The notes under the pieces are model-generated. The model saw nothing but the letters and a program-made list of their open reading frames with translations. It was not told the origin of the DNA and ran no database searches. The position numbers and the translations under genes were made by a program. Shown piece by piece: positions 36,360-44,825 of a stretch of 64,000 nucleotides of DNA. How positions within the stretch are numbered: position 1 is the stretch's first letter; the number at the start of each line of letters is the position of its first letter. Source of the stretch: Fluviicola sp. (GTDB lineage Bacteria; Bacteroidota; Bacteroidia; Flavobacteriales_D; Crocinitomicaceae); contig NVXV01000007.1 in the NCBI GenBank assembly GCA_002734085.1, positions 89,060-153,059 of the forward strand, in the 5' to 3' direction.

Positions 36360-37007
36360 TTATCCTCCAATTTTATAACTCAAAAACAACATCAACGTCG
36401 TAAAATACTGCCCTTTATCCAGTTGCTTTTGATGCCATTCTCCCAATACAAAATTTGAAGCAGGGTAGGCCAACTGAGACTCGTGTGGTCGTGCCGGAAG
36501 TATAGAGTTTTGAAATGCAAGTGATAACTTGAAGCGCTCTTTTAGCTGATAACTCACTTGCGCTTGAATACCAAAATCAAATAACTCAAATTGTCTTGGA
36601 TCCTCAATTACTCCAAATTGTGTTTGTTCTTTTTGGTTAATTTTAACGCCTAAGTAAGGTCCGAGTTGACCACTAAATTTTTGATATTTGTAGTCGAGTA
36701 GTATTGGAACTTCAATATAATTGACTCGAAGTCGATAGGTGTTAATGCTGTTACTGGACTTGTAAACTCGCGCTCCTTTTTGATTGAACATTAAGTTTCC
36801 GTGCAAAGACCAAGTATCATTAATTGTAGCTTCCGCTCCAATTCCAGCGTAGACACCAAATTGCACAAATCCCTCCGTACCATCTCCACTGATTTGGCTG
36901 GATGAAATACCACCGATTAGGTTGCCTTGAAAGGTTTGCGCACTTATTTGTATAGTAAACAAAAGAATAAGGGCACACCCTAAAAAACATTTGTATTGTG
37001 ACTGCAT
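36360..37007 (-). CDS. PorT-like outer-membrane beta-barrel protein
   Basis: 215 residues with a signal peptide (1-23) and alternating hydrophobic strands that suggest an eight-strand barrel (GNLIGGISSSQISGDG, GVYAGIGAEATI, YIEVPILLDYKY, GPYLGVKINQK). The YIEVPILLDYK phrase is typical of the PorT/outer-membrane beta-barrel family 13-type proteins. Some members take part in T9SS assembly, but most have no known role, and I do not claim PorT itself. The gene lies just downstream of a terminator that ends the neighbouring lipoprotein gene. Confidence 0.75.
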   Translation of the reverse strand: MQSQYKCFLGCALILLFTIQISAQTFQGNLIGGISSSQISGDGTEGFVQFGVYAGIGAEATINDTWSLHGNLMFNQKGARVYKSSNSINTYRLRVNYIEVPILLDYKYQKFSGQLGPYLGVKINQKEQTQFGVIEDPRQFELFDFGIQAQVSYQLKERFKLSLAFQNSILPARPHESQLAYPASNFVLGEWHQKQLDKGQYFTTLMLFLSYKIGG

Positions 37008-37040
37008 GGTTTTTATTTTAACTCGAATTTCACTTAAATT

Positions 37041-37072
37041 AAAAAAAAGCCGCTAGAAGATCCAACGGCTTT
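37041..37072 (-). terminator. Terminator after the 37.1-37.4 kb lipoprotein gene
   Basis: On the minus strand AAAGCCG (37066-37072) pairs with CGGCTTT (37046-37052) around a 13-base loop, followed by five more T (eight T in all). It separates the lipoprotein gene from the PorT-like gene. Confidence 0.85.
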
Positions 37073-37094
37073 CAAAAAATCGATATCGTAGTGA

Positions 37095-37448
37095 TTATTG
37101 TTGCTTCACTTCTTCCATTCTTTGTTCATAAAGTTCTTCCATACGATCTATCGCATCACAACCTTCTAGTTCTTTTTCTTGAGCAGCTTTTCTATCTTCT
37201 CTACTTGCGTCTTTGTGCTTTTCCTCAAACGCTTTTCCTAATTTCTCACAAACTTCTTGTTGCGCCTTATATTGATCTTGCACCGCTTGAAGTCCTTCAG
37301 AATCGTCCATTGGAATATCCATTGATTTTTCCATGATCTCCACTTGTACCTCCATACATTCACACATCGTTGATGGCATTCCATCTCCGCAAGATGATAG
37401 TCCTAATCCTAAAGCAGCAGCTCCAATAACTATTGATTTTTTTAACAT
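37095..37448 (-). CDS. Small helical lipoprotein, unknown function
   Basis: 117 residues from the start at 37448; the longer frame adds 31 codons without a plausible leader. The leader ends in LGLSSC (lipidated Cys about 20), followed by GDGMPSTMCECM and a strongly helical, Glu/Lys/Gln-rich body. Three further Cys (in MCECM, VCEKL and GCD) could make disulfides or bind a metal. The layout recalls small Bacteroidota lipoproteins of unknown role. It is monocistronic, with a strong terminator. Confidence 0.75.
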   Translation of the reverse strand: MLKKSIVIGAAALGLGLSSCGDGMPSTMCECMEVQVEIMEKSMDIPMDDSEGLQAVQDQYKAQQEVCEKLGKAFEEKHKDASREDRKAAQEKELEGCDAIDRMEELYEQRMEEVKQQ

Positions 37449-37548
37449 AGGTTTCTTTTTTTGTTTGCCCAAAGATGTGAAAAATATTTGAATTGGATGG
37501 CTTTGAAAGGGGATATGTGTTCGATGGGCGTTGTGTTTCACAATCTGG

Positions 37549-37600
37549 ACGGTTCCTCGCTCCGCTCGGAATGACAGATCTGAGCGGAGCGAGGAACCGT
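37549..37600. repeat. GC-rich REP-like inverted repeat
   Basis: acggttcctcgctccgctc at 37549-37567 is followed, after a 14-base loop, by its exact reverse complement at 37582-37600. The 19-base arms are much richer in GC than the surrounding genome. There is no T-run, so it is not a typical terminator. Palindromes of this kind occur as dispersed repeats in Bacteroidota genomes. Confidence 0.8.
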
Positions 37601-37667
37601 TCGTTTCAATTTAGACGCCAAAAATGAAACTAAAATGCCTTTATGCGTGTTTCTCTACTTAATGTCG

Positions 37668-37675
37668 TACCTTTG
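37668..37675 (+). promoter_or_regulatory. -7 box of the DEAD-box helicase gene
   Basis: TACCTTTG fits TAnnTTTG and lies 23 bases before the ATG at 37699. Confidence 0.5.
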
Positions 37676-37698
37676 CACTCAATTTTTTAAAATAAAGT

Positions 37699-39441
37699 AT
37701 GACCTTTAATGATTTAGGGCTGAGAAGCCAAGTGGTCAAAGCTGTAACAGACATGGGGTTTGAACAGCCAACGCCAATCCAGGAGCAAGCTATTCCTCAC
37801 TTATTAAAATCAAACAGTGATTTTGTGGGACTTGCACAAACCGGAACAGGGAAAACAGCCGCTTTTGGTTTACCATTAGTGCATAGAATAACGTCTAGCC
37901 AACGGTTTCCAAAAGGCTTAATTATTTGCCCAACACGCGAACTTTGTTTGCAGATTACAAATGATTTAAAAGACTATTCGAAATACGAAAAGTCAGCAAA
38001 AACAGTAGCCGTTTACGGAGGATCAGATATTCGCAGTCAAATGCGTTCGATTAAAGATGGTGTCGCAATTATTGTGGCAACGCCTGGTCGTTTATGTGAT
38101 CTTATCAAAAGAAAAGCAATCAACCTCGCTGAGGTGGAAGCTGTAGTTCTTGACGAAGCGGATGAAATGTTAAATATGGGATTCAAAGAAGATTTGGATT
38201 TTATATTGAATGAAACACCAAAAGAGAAAAGTACTTGGTTGTTTTCTGCAACGATGCCAAAAGATGTGGCGCGTATCGCGAAAACTTACATGACAGATCC
38301 TTTAGAGGTTTCTATCGGTAACAAAAACGAAGCAAACGTAAATATAGATCATATCTATTTTGCTGTAAAGGAACGTGATCGTTACGCAGCATTAAAAAGA
38401 TTGATCGATTTCAATCCAAAAATATTTGGTTTGGTTTTCTGTAGAACGCGTCGTGAAACACAACAAGTTGCAGAAAAATTAGGAAAAGAAGGGTATAGTG
38501 CAGAAGCACTTCACGGTGATTTGTCTCAAGCACAACGTGACCGTGTAATGAACATGTTTAGAGGAAGAAGCATTCAGCTATTAGTTGCAACAGATGTTGC
38601 GGCACGTGGTATTGATGTGGATGATATTACACATGTAATCAACTATAATCTTCCTGATGAGGTGGAGAACTATACACACCGAAGTGGTCGTACAGCGCGT
38701 GCGGGTCGTAAAGGTGAATCTTTGGTATTGATTAATACAAGAGAAAAGTACAAGATCAATCAAATCGAAAAAATTATCAATCAGAAATTTACATTTGCTG
38801 AAATACCAACAGCAGAAGTAATTTGTGCGGTTCAGTTGGAATCGATGATTGAAAAAGTGAAAGACACGAAAGTGAACGAGAAAGAAATCGCTCCTTTTAT
38901 TCCACATATCGTGGAAGATTTTGCGGACTTATCGAAAGAAGAAGTGATCAAGAAATTCGTTTCTGCAGAATTCAACCGTTTCTTAGATTATTACAACAAA
39001 GCCGGAGACTTAAACGCGAAGGTAAGTGATCGTCCTGGAGACGACAGAGAACGTGGTAGAGGGAAAGGTAGAGATCGTGGTCGTTCAAGAGGTGGTGATG
39101 AAAACAAACAACGTTTCTTCGTTTCTCTTGGTGAAAAAGACGGATTGAACCCAGGTGGTTTACTACGTGTGATTTGCGATGCAACAGGATTAAAGTCGGA
39201 TACCATCGGAAGAATCGATATCATGCCTGCTTTTTCATTCTTTGATGCTGAAAAATCTGACGCTGACAAAATTTTAAAAGATGTAAAAGGCGCTGATTTT
39301 GAAGGGAAAACAATGAACATTGAAAAAACCGAAAACAAAAGCTCGAAAGGTGGTCGTGGCGGAGGTCATGGAAACCGAAGAGGCGGCGGAGGCGCTCGTA
39401 AATCTCACCGTGGAGGTGGTGGCGGAGGTCGCAGAAGATAA
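37699..39441 (+). CDS. DEAD-box RNA helicase with DbpA-type RNA-binding domain and RGG tail
   Basis: 580 residues. Helicase motifs in order: Q motif (FNDLGL, PTPIQEQAIP), Walker A AQTGTGKT near 50, PTRELCLQ, DEAD near 152, SAT, and HRSGRTARAG near 325. A DbpA/CsdA-type RNA-binding fold (about 470-545, RFFVSLGEKDGLNPGGLLR) and a Gly/Arg-rich tail (553-580) follow, plus a second Arg/Gly stretch before the RNA-binding domain. Proteins of this build unwind rRNA or mRNA duplexes during ribosome assembly and cold growth. The typA gene starts 27 bases later, so both are likely one transcript for ribosome function at low temperature. Confidence 0.93.
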   Translation: MTFNDLGLRSQVVKAVTDMGFEQPTPIQEQAIPHLLKSNSDFVGLAQTGTGKTAAFGLPLVHRITSSQRFPKGLIICPTRELCLQITNDLKDYSKYEKSAKTVAVYGGSDIRSQMRSIKDGVAIIVATPGRLCDLIKRKAINLAEVEAVVLDEADEMLNMGFKEDLDFILNETPKEKSTWLFSATMPKDVARIAKTYMTDPLEVSIGNKNEANVNIDHIYFAVKERDRYAALKRLIDFNPKIFGLVFCRTRRETQQVAEKLGKEGYSAEALHGDLSQAQRDRVMNMFRGRSIQLLVATDVAARGIDVDDITHVINYNLPDEVENYTHRSGRTARAGRKGESLVLINTREKYKINQIEKIINQKFTFAEIPTAEVICAVQLESMIEKVKDTKVNEKEIAPFIPHIVEDFADLSKEEVIKKFVSAEFNRFLDYYNKAGDLNAKVSDRPGDDRERGRGKGRDRGRSRGGDENKQRFFVSLGEKDGLNPGGLLRVICDATGLKSDTIGRIDIMPAFSFFDAEKSDADKILKDVKGADFEGKTMNIEKTENKSSKGGRGGGHGNRRGGGGARKSHRGGGGGGRRR

Positions 39442-39468
39442 TTAGAGAATTTAGATTTAGAATAATAT

Positions 39469-41268
39469 ATGGAAATTAGAAATATTGCAATTATTGCACA
39501 CGTTGACCACGGTAAAACAACCTTGGTAGACAGAATGATTGAATCGGGCGATTCGTATAGCGATCGTGACCGTGAAAATGCAGGTGAATTAATGATGGAT
39601 AACAATGATCTTGAGCGTGAGCGTGGGATTACGATTGTATCTAAAAACGTATCTGTAATGTATAAGGATACGAAGATTAACATCATCGATACTCCTGGTC
39701 ACGCCGATTTTGGTGGTGAAGTAGAGCGTGTTTTGAACATGGCGGATGGGGTTTGTCTTTTAGTAGATGCCTTTGAGGGACCAATGCCGCAAACGCGTTT
39801 TGTATTGCAAAAAGCATTGCAGTTGGGATTAAAACCACTTTTGGTAATTAACAAAGTGGATAAGCCAAACTGTACGCCAGATGAGGTACACGAAAAAGTA
39901 TTTGATTTGATGTTCGAGTTGGACGCAAATGAAGACCAGTTAGAATTTGAAACGGTTTACGGTTCCGCGAAGAACGGTTGGATGTCGAAAGACTGGAAAA
40001 AGGAAACGGATTCTATCGAGCCATTATTGGCTACGATTCTTGAATATTTCCCACCTGTTGAAATTCCAGAAGGAAATACACAGATGTTGATCACTTCTTT
40101 GGATTACTCTTCTTTCGTAGGACGTATCGGGATTGGTCGTTTACAACGTGGAACATTGAAACCAAACATGCCGATTATTTTGAGTAAGCATGACGGTTCG
40201 CAAGAAAAGCACCGTATCAAAGAAGTTTTTGTTTATGCAGGAACGGAACGTATCAAGGTAGAAGAAGTTCAGCCAGGTGATATTTGTGCGGTAACTGGGT
40301 TGGAAGGATTTGAAATTGGCGATTCAATTTGTGACGCTGAAAATCCTGAGCCTTTGGAAACAATTGCAATTGATGAACCTACGATGAGTATGATGTTCTC
40401 AATTAACGATTCACCATTTTTCGGACAAGAAGGAAAATTTGTTACTTCTCGTCAGATTGATGACCGTTTGAAGAAAGAGTTAGAGAAAAACTTAGCACTA
40501 CGTGTTGAGGCAACCGACAAAGCGGATAAATGGATGGTTTTCGGACGTGGTGTAATGCACTTGTCTGTATTGATTGAAACGATGCGTCGTGAAGGATACG
40601 AATTGCAAGTAGGACAGCCACAGGTAATCATTAAGGAAATTGATGGTAAGAAATGTGAGCCGGTTGAGGAATTGACAATCGATTTACCAGAACAATATTC
40701 AGGAACTGCCGTGGAAGCAGTAACGAAAAGAAAAGGAGAAATGTTGAATATGGAAGCTAGAGGTGAACGTATGAACATTACTTTCAATATTCCATCGAGA
40801 GGTATTATCGGTTTACGTAACTATTTGTTGACGCAAACTGCAGGTGAGGCAATCATGAATCACCGTTTTATCGAATTCCAACCGTACAAAGGAGATATTC
40901 CTGGACGTATGAATGGTTCTTTGATCTCCATGGAAAAAGGTTTAGCGATTCCTTACTCTTTAAATAACTTACAAGACCGTGGAAAATTCTTCGTGGATCC
41001 AAACGAGTCTATTTACGGAGGACAGGTAATTGGAGAAAACTCTCGTCAAGGAGATTTGGTAGTAAACATTACCAAAACGAAAAAGATGAGTAACATGCGT
41101 TCTTCAGGAGCTGATGATAAAGTACGTATCGCACCCGCACTAAAAATGTCGTTGGAAGAAGCGTTAGAATACATCCAATCTGATGAGTACGTAGAGGTAA
41201 CTCCAGAATCATTGAGAGTGAGAAAGATTTTACTTTCTGAGAATGAGCGTAAGCGCGCTGGGAAGTAA
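39469..41268 (+). CDS. typA: Translational GTPase TypA/BipA
   Basis: 599 residues. The G domain has AHVDHGKTTLVDRM (P-loop), RGITI, DTPGHADFGGEV and NKVDKP. Domains II, III and V follow, and the TypA-specific C-terminal domain contains RGIIGLRNYLLTQT and GEAIMNHRF. Length and motifs are typical. TypA binds the ribosome and aids assembly of the large subunit and growth under stress or cold, which matches the helicase gene before it. A terminator follows at 41348. It is the last clearly conserved backbone gene before the accessory region. Confidence 0.97.
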   Translation: MEIRNIAIIAHVDHGKTTLVDRMIESGDSYSDRDRENAGELMMDNNDLERERGITIVSKNVSVMYKDTKINIIDTPGHADFGGEVERVLNMADGVCLLVDAFEGPMPQTRFVLQKALQLGLKPLLVINKVDKPNCTPDEVHEKVFDLMFELDANEDQLEFETVYGSAKNGWMSKDWKKETDSIEPLLATILEYFPPVEIPEGNTQMLITSLDYSSFVGRIGIGRLQRGTLKPNMPIILSKHDGSQEKHRIKEVFVYAGTERIKVEEVQPGDICAVTGLEGFEIGDSICDAENPEPLETIAIDEPTMSMMFSINDSPFFGQEGKFVTSRQIDDRLKKELEKNLALRVEATDKADKWMVFGRGVMHLSVLIETMRREGYELQVGQPQVIIKEIDGKKCEPVEELTIDLPEQYSGTAVEAVTKRKGEMLNMEARGERMNITFNIPSRGIIGLRNYLLTQTAGEAIMNHRFIEFQPYKGDIPGRMNGSLISMEKGLAIPYSLNNLQDRGKFFVDPNESIYGGQVIGENSRQGDLVVNITKTKKMSNMRSSGADDKVRIAPALKMSLEEALEYIQSDEYVEVTPESLRVRKILLSENERKRAGK

Positions 41269-41347
41269 GAGAGATGTTAGATTTTAGACATTAGATGTTA
41301 GACGGGGTCTAATTTCTAATTCAAAATTCTACTAATTCATAATTATA

Positions 41348-41376
41348 AAAGGCTGTTCGAAAGAATGGCCTTTTTT
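41348..41376 (+). terminator. Terminator of the helicase-typA transcript
   Basis: AAAGGC (41348-41353) pairs with GCCTTT (41368-41373), followed by more T, about 80 bases after the typA stop. Confidence 0.75.
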
Positions 41377-41680
41377 TGTTTCTGCACCCTACATAACTCT
41401 AAAATCTAAACTCAGAACTCTACACTCAAATAGGGCGGTCTTTTTTTTTTTTGTTAGCTGGGAGTAAACGGTTTTTGTCGGATAAATGTTTTTTGTTGGG
41501 ATGGGTTGTTGGGAGTGGGGTTTTGTGGTTGTTTTGGATTTGGAGATGTTGGGGTAGAGGTAAGAGGATATGTTTTTGTGTTTTGGAATTGTTATATTTG
41601 GTAGTTGACTTTGACGTTGTTTGTACCTGAAAATAGATTTTTGGTATGTGTGGTTTTATAGCGTGTTTTAATTAGAAAAA
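41377..41680 (+). other. C-depleted, G/T-rich gap at the edge of the accessory region
   Basis: From about 41440 to 41620 the plus strand has very few C and is made of runs such as gggttgttgggag and ggggttttgtggttg. The same kind of sequence appears at the 3' end of the small membrane-protein gene at 45.1 kb and in its decayed copies, so part of this gap may be an old copy. There is no coding potential. A TATATTTG-containing element lies at 41572-41608. Confidence 0.45.
41572..41608 (+). repeat. Recurring TATATTTG element, copy 1
   Basis: The stretch has a TTTTGG block followed by GGAATTGTTATATTTGG. Close relatives are at 50703, 56793 and 59527, each a short way upstream of a gene. TATATTTG fits the -7 box, so the repeat may carry a promoter. 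Confidence 0.5.
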
Positions 41681-42628
41681 ATGAATTTAGATATATCGAT
41701 AATAATAGGAATTATTGGACTAGTATTAACAGCTTATTCTATTTACTTATTTGTCAAGAAAAAAAAATATCCAGGAAAATTAACCCTTATAAAGGAAAAT
41801 TCAGTCGGATTATTTAACGAATTAGCTAATACCTTTGAAGAAATAAAAATAGAGTTTAAAGACAGCCCTATTGATAAGAACATTATTTACATAAAGGGCA
41901 GCCTAATTAACAATGGAGAAAACGATTTAAACTTTAATAACTCTGAAGTGCCAGTAGGGTTACATTTAAAAGAAAATTTAAAATGGATAAAATCTAAAAT
42001 TACAAAGTCAAGTGAAAACGTTAATTGTACAACTGAAATTGAAACGGATAGAGTATTAAATTTCAAGTGTGGTTATTTAAAAATCAATGAATTTTTTCAA
42101 TTTGAAGCATTGATTGAAACAAATGATTCGAAATTTGATTCAGGAAATATATTTGACCAATTTGACCCAAAACATAGGTTGATTAATACTCAAAGAATAG
42201 GAATTACAAGTTACCTTGATGAAAGACAAAGACAAAAAAAACAAAGCAGTGTAAAAAGTTACTTAGCTATGTTGGGGTTAATGGTTTTATTATATGGTGG
42301 AAGTGCAGCATATCAGACATATTTCGATGCTTCAACAAAATTTGAATATGTTTCAGAGGGGGAAAAGTTTGAGGTAACACCTTTAACGAATAACAAAGTT
42401 GAAATTAATGGAATTGGGAATGACGTTGAAAAAACAATAACAATTAATGAATTTAAAGAGAACTATAAGCCAATAATTCCCCAAAAAAACTTTTGGGAAA
42501 ATCTTGTAGATTTCATTTGGGTTTTTGTTATTATGTTATTTTTTTACTCTTTATCTATCATTTGGGACTTTTTTCAACTAAGGAAATCTAGACAACTTAG
42601 CAACATAATTGATAAAGAAAAAAACTAA
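41681..42628 (+). CDS. Membrane protein of unknown function next to nuclease-peptidase fusion
   Basis: 315 residues. There is one transmembrane helix at the N-terminus (about 5-24), a soluble middle domain rich in beta-type sequence (about 30-175), then two more transmembrane helices (about 190-210 and 275-298). Between the last two is a small domain of about 60 residues with VEINGIGNDVEKTITI. I do not recognise a family. Its stop codon abuts a palindromic element at 42629, and the next gene is a PD-(D/E)XK/peptidase fusion. A membrane protein beside such a gene could be an effector or sensor, but that is speculation. Confidence 0.7.
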   Translation: MNLDISIIIGIIGLVLTAYSIYLFVKKKKYPGKLTLIKENSVGLFNELANTFEEIKIEFKDSPIDKNIIYIKGSLINNGENDLNFNNSEVPVGLHLKENLKWIKSKITKSSENVNCTTEIETDRVLNFKCGYLKINEFFQFEALIETNDSKFDSGNIFDQFDPKHRLINTQRIGITSYLDERQRQKKQSSVKSYLAMLGLMVLLYGGSAAYQTYFDASTKFEYVSEGEKFEVTPLTNNKVEINGIGNDVEKTITINEFKENYKPIIPQKNFWENLVDFIWVFVIMLFFYSLSIIWDFFQLRKSRQLSNIIDKEKN

Positions 42629-42681
42629 GCAAAACAATGGCTATTAAACATGTGGCGGACATTGCTTTTCATAAGTTTTGC
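42629..42681. other. attC-like imperfect palindrome after the 42.6 kb stop codon
   Basis: GCAAAAC at 42629-42635 pairs with GTTTTGC at 42675-42681, and CAATG at 42635-42639 pairs with CATTG at 42660-42664. It begins at the base after the TAA stop of the upstream gene. Outer boxes, inner boxes and an asymmetric bulge recall integron attC sites. The outer boxes only partly match the RYYYAAC/GTTRRRY consensus, and no other copy is seen, so it may also be a simple weak terminator-like hairpin. Confidence 0.35.
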
Positions 42682-42756
42682 CTGTTTAGAAATACAGAAT
42701 TCTTATTAAGTTTATAAAGGTTTTTATGATTTATTAATAATTAAATTAATTAGAAT

Positions 42757-44040
42757 TTGAAAGACAATCCTTCGACAGTTGAAAAAGGCGATGATTTTGA
42801 GACAAGGGCACTTGGGATAATTTTACGATTAATTGAAAGCTCCCAAATAAGTCACCTTTCAGAACATATTAAAGTCTATACGAGGAAAGATAAAGGCTAT
42901 TATTCTAGTTTTAGAGATAGCAATATATACTTCGATATTACTCTTGAAGTGTGGCCACCAAATTCAACACGAAGTAGTTTTAATTATTTTATTGAATGTA
43001 AAAATTATGGAGGGCCTATACCTGTTGGACAGATTTCAAAATTTGTTGAAGACGTAAGGGAAGTTGGAGGTCTTAATTGTAAAGCAATTTTTATTTCTAA
43101 TACAAGACTACAGAAAGGAGGATATAATATCGCCAAGAATCTGGGGCTAATGTTAATTCAAGGTGAGTCAGCTGAAGATTTTAAAATTGTTTTAAATAAA
43201 TCATCACAACCTAATTTTAAGGATGAAATTCCAATACTTAAACCTACATTAGATACATCTGTAATTGATGATACAGTATCGCCGATTATAAAGTTGATCG
43301 ATGATGTAATTCGAAGTGCATTTAAAGAGTTAGAAGAAACTAGAAGCTCTAGTTACAATATTGATAAGCTAAGTAAAAAAGAGATTATTCTTAAAGCCGA
43401 AACAGAGTTAAAGAAATTTGATCCTGAAATGTTTACTTTAGGACGAGCAGTTAATATTAATAGTCTAAAAGAGTATCTCAAGGATACATACGACATAGAT
43501 ATAAAACAATTCTCTTCACCAATTAATTTGCTTGGAAACTGTGATTTTGATGCAAATACAATTGGGTTAAATACGTCTATTGTTGATACAAAAAGGGAAT
43601 TGTTCGTTCTATGTCACGAATTAGGTCATTTCTTGTTACATTCTAGTCTTAGAATTGGTCAAGTTACTTATCAAGGATTTGAAGATTCTAAGAAGAACTT
43701 TAGAACTGGAAAAAGAGACCTAGAGAATCCTAAGAATTGGATTGAGTGGCAAGCTAACCAGTTTTCCTCTTCATTTATATTACCAAGGGCGGTTTTTTTA
43801 GCACGTTTATGGCTTTACCAAGATAGTTTAGGTTTAAGTAGAGGAAAAATTTACCTAGATGATCAACAAGATAACCAAAAGAGATTTTCGAACTTCGTTC
43901 ATCGTCTATCTCTATATTTTAATGTGACAAAAACTTCTGTTATATATAAACTCAACGATATGGATTTAATAAATGATAACTCTAGAATCAAATCAGTTGG
44001 TCAGATTCTAGATCAACACTCAGATGAATTTGGATTTTGA
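42757..44040 (+). CDS. PD-(D/E)XK nuclease fused to ImmA/IrrE-type metallopeptidase
   Basis: 427 residues, read from a TTG start because there is no ATG nearby. Residues 1-140 match a restriction-endonuclease-like (Mrr-type) fold: D60 in IYFDITLEV, E80 and K82 in FIECKNYGG, followed by GQISKFVEDV and the AIFISN strand. Residues about 210-390 match the ImmA/IrrE peptidase family, with LCHELGHFLLHSS near 286 as zinc site and FEDSKKNFRTGKRDLENPKNW and EWQANQFSSSFILP after it, the usual third-ligand region. IrrE-type peptidases cleave repressors after a stress signal; the nuclease cuts DNA. The two together in one chain suggest a self-contained damage or phage response unit. There is no HTH domain to bind DNA. 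Confidence 0.8.
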   Translation: MKDNPSTVEKGDDFETRALGIILRLIESSQISHLSEHIKVYTRKDKGYYSSFRDSNIYFDITLEVWPPNSTRSSFNYFIECKNYGGPIPVGQISKFVEDVREVGGLNCKAIFISNTRLQKGGYNIAKNLGLMLIQGESAEDFKIVLNKSSQPNFKDEIPILKPTLDTSVIDDTVSPIIKLIDDVIRSAFKELEETRSSSYNIDKLSKKEIILKAETELKKFDPEMFTLGRAVNINSLKEYLKDTYDIDIKQFSSPINLLGNCDFDANTIGLNTSIVDTKRELFVLCHELGHFLLHSSLRIGQVTYQGFEDSKKNFRTGKRDLENPKNWIEWQANQFSSSFILPRAVFLARLWLYQDSLGLSRGKIYLDDQQDNQKRFSNFVHRLSLYFNVTKTSVIYKLNDMDLINDNSRIKSVGQILDQHSDEFGF

Positions 44041-44138
44041 AAAGAATGTAAATCTTTTGAGTATGTTAGTCCAAAAGGTTTGTTTATATTTAATTTTTAG
44101 AGTAAGGCAATTAATCTAGGTTCAAATAAAATAAAAAA

Positions 44139-44735
44139 ATGTGTGATTCAATTCAGGGAATTATAGACACTCATCAATTACTGGATACAGTTTGTATAAC
44201 ATTACCAAATTCAGTCTATTTAAACATAAATGAAACTCAAAATTCAGATAATTCATCTTTTGGAGCTGAGTTATTAAAAAACTCAATTACTATACTTATT
44301 GCATTACTTGCTGGATTTATAGCTCTGCTTCAAGTCAAGTCAAATATCATTTCATCCGCAAGAATTAAATGGTTAGAAACTCTTAGAGTTGACTTGAGTG
44401 AATTATACTCATCATCTCTGAATACTGTTCATTATTTTCAAAGAGCGAATGAAAATACTGGCGATATAAAGAATGAAGCTAATGTCAAATATGAAAACAA
44501 TCACTCAAGGTGTAATATTCTGGTTCATAAAATAATAATGAATTTGAATCCAAAAGAACGAGAACATAAAAAACTTATTGACCTAGTAAATAAAATTGAT
44601 GAGATTATAGATTCAGATAGTATTGAAAATTCTTCTCAAACCGAATTAGAAAAAATACTTAAAGAAATTGTTACTCAAAGTCGATTAGTGTTCAAACCAG
44701 AATGGGATAAATCAAAAAGGTTATTTAAAAGATAG
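44139..44735 (+). CDS. Single-pass membrane protein, unknown
   Basis: 198 residues. A soluble N-terminal stretch of about 45 residues is followed by one transmembrane helix (about 48-66, LLKNSITILIALLAGFIAL) and a helical cytoplasmic part with SARIKWLETLRVDLSEL and NLNPKEREHKKLI. Proteins of this general build (a helix, then an SxxxxWxxxLR motif) are common near defence or conflict genes, but I do not know a function. It starts about 100 bases after the nuclease-peptidase gene and could share its transcript. Confidence 0.65.
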   Translation: MCDSIQGIIDTHQLLDTVCITLPNSVYLNINETQNSDNSSFGAELLKNSITILIALLAGFIALLQVKSNIISSARIKWLETLRVDLSELYSSSLNTVHYFQRANENTGDIKNEANVKYENNHSRCNILVHKIIMNLNPKEREHKKLIDLVNKIDEIIDSDSIENSSQTELEKILKEIVTQSRLVFKPEWDKSKRLFKR

Positions 44736-44825
44736 AGCATATGAACTCAACTGGATAAGAGTGTCTATCTATGACAACTGAAATATGATGTATATTAGTT
44801 GAAATTTCTTGCGATCCCCAAAAAA

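Noticed and set aside
39341-39438. GGT/GGC-rich repeats at the end of the helicase gene
   Set aside because: They code for the Arg/Gly-rich tail of the DEAD-box protein and are not an independent DNA repeat.
41281-41345. Repeated tagacattagatgttagac-like words and a TTAGAC/GTCTAA mini-hairpin after typA
   Set aside because: Low-complexity AT-rich words common in such spacers; no spacing regular enough for a CRISPR or binding array.
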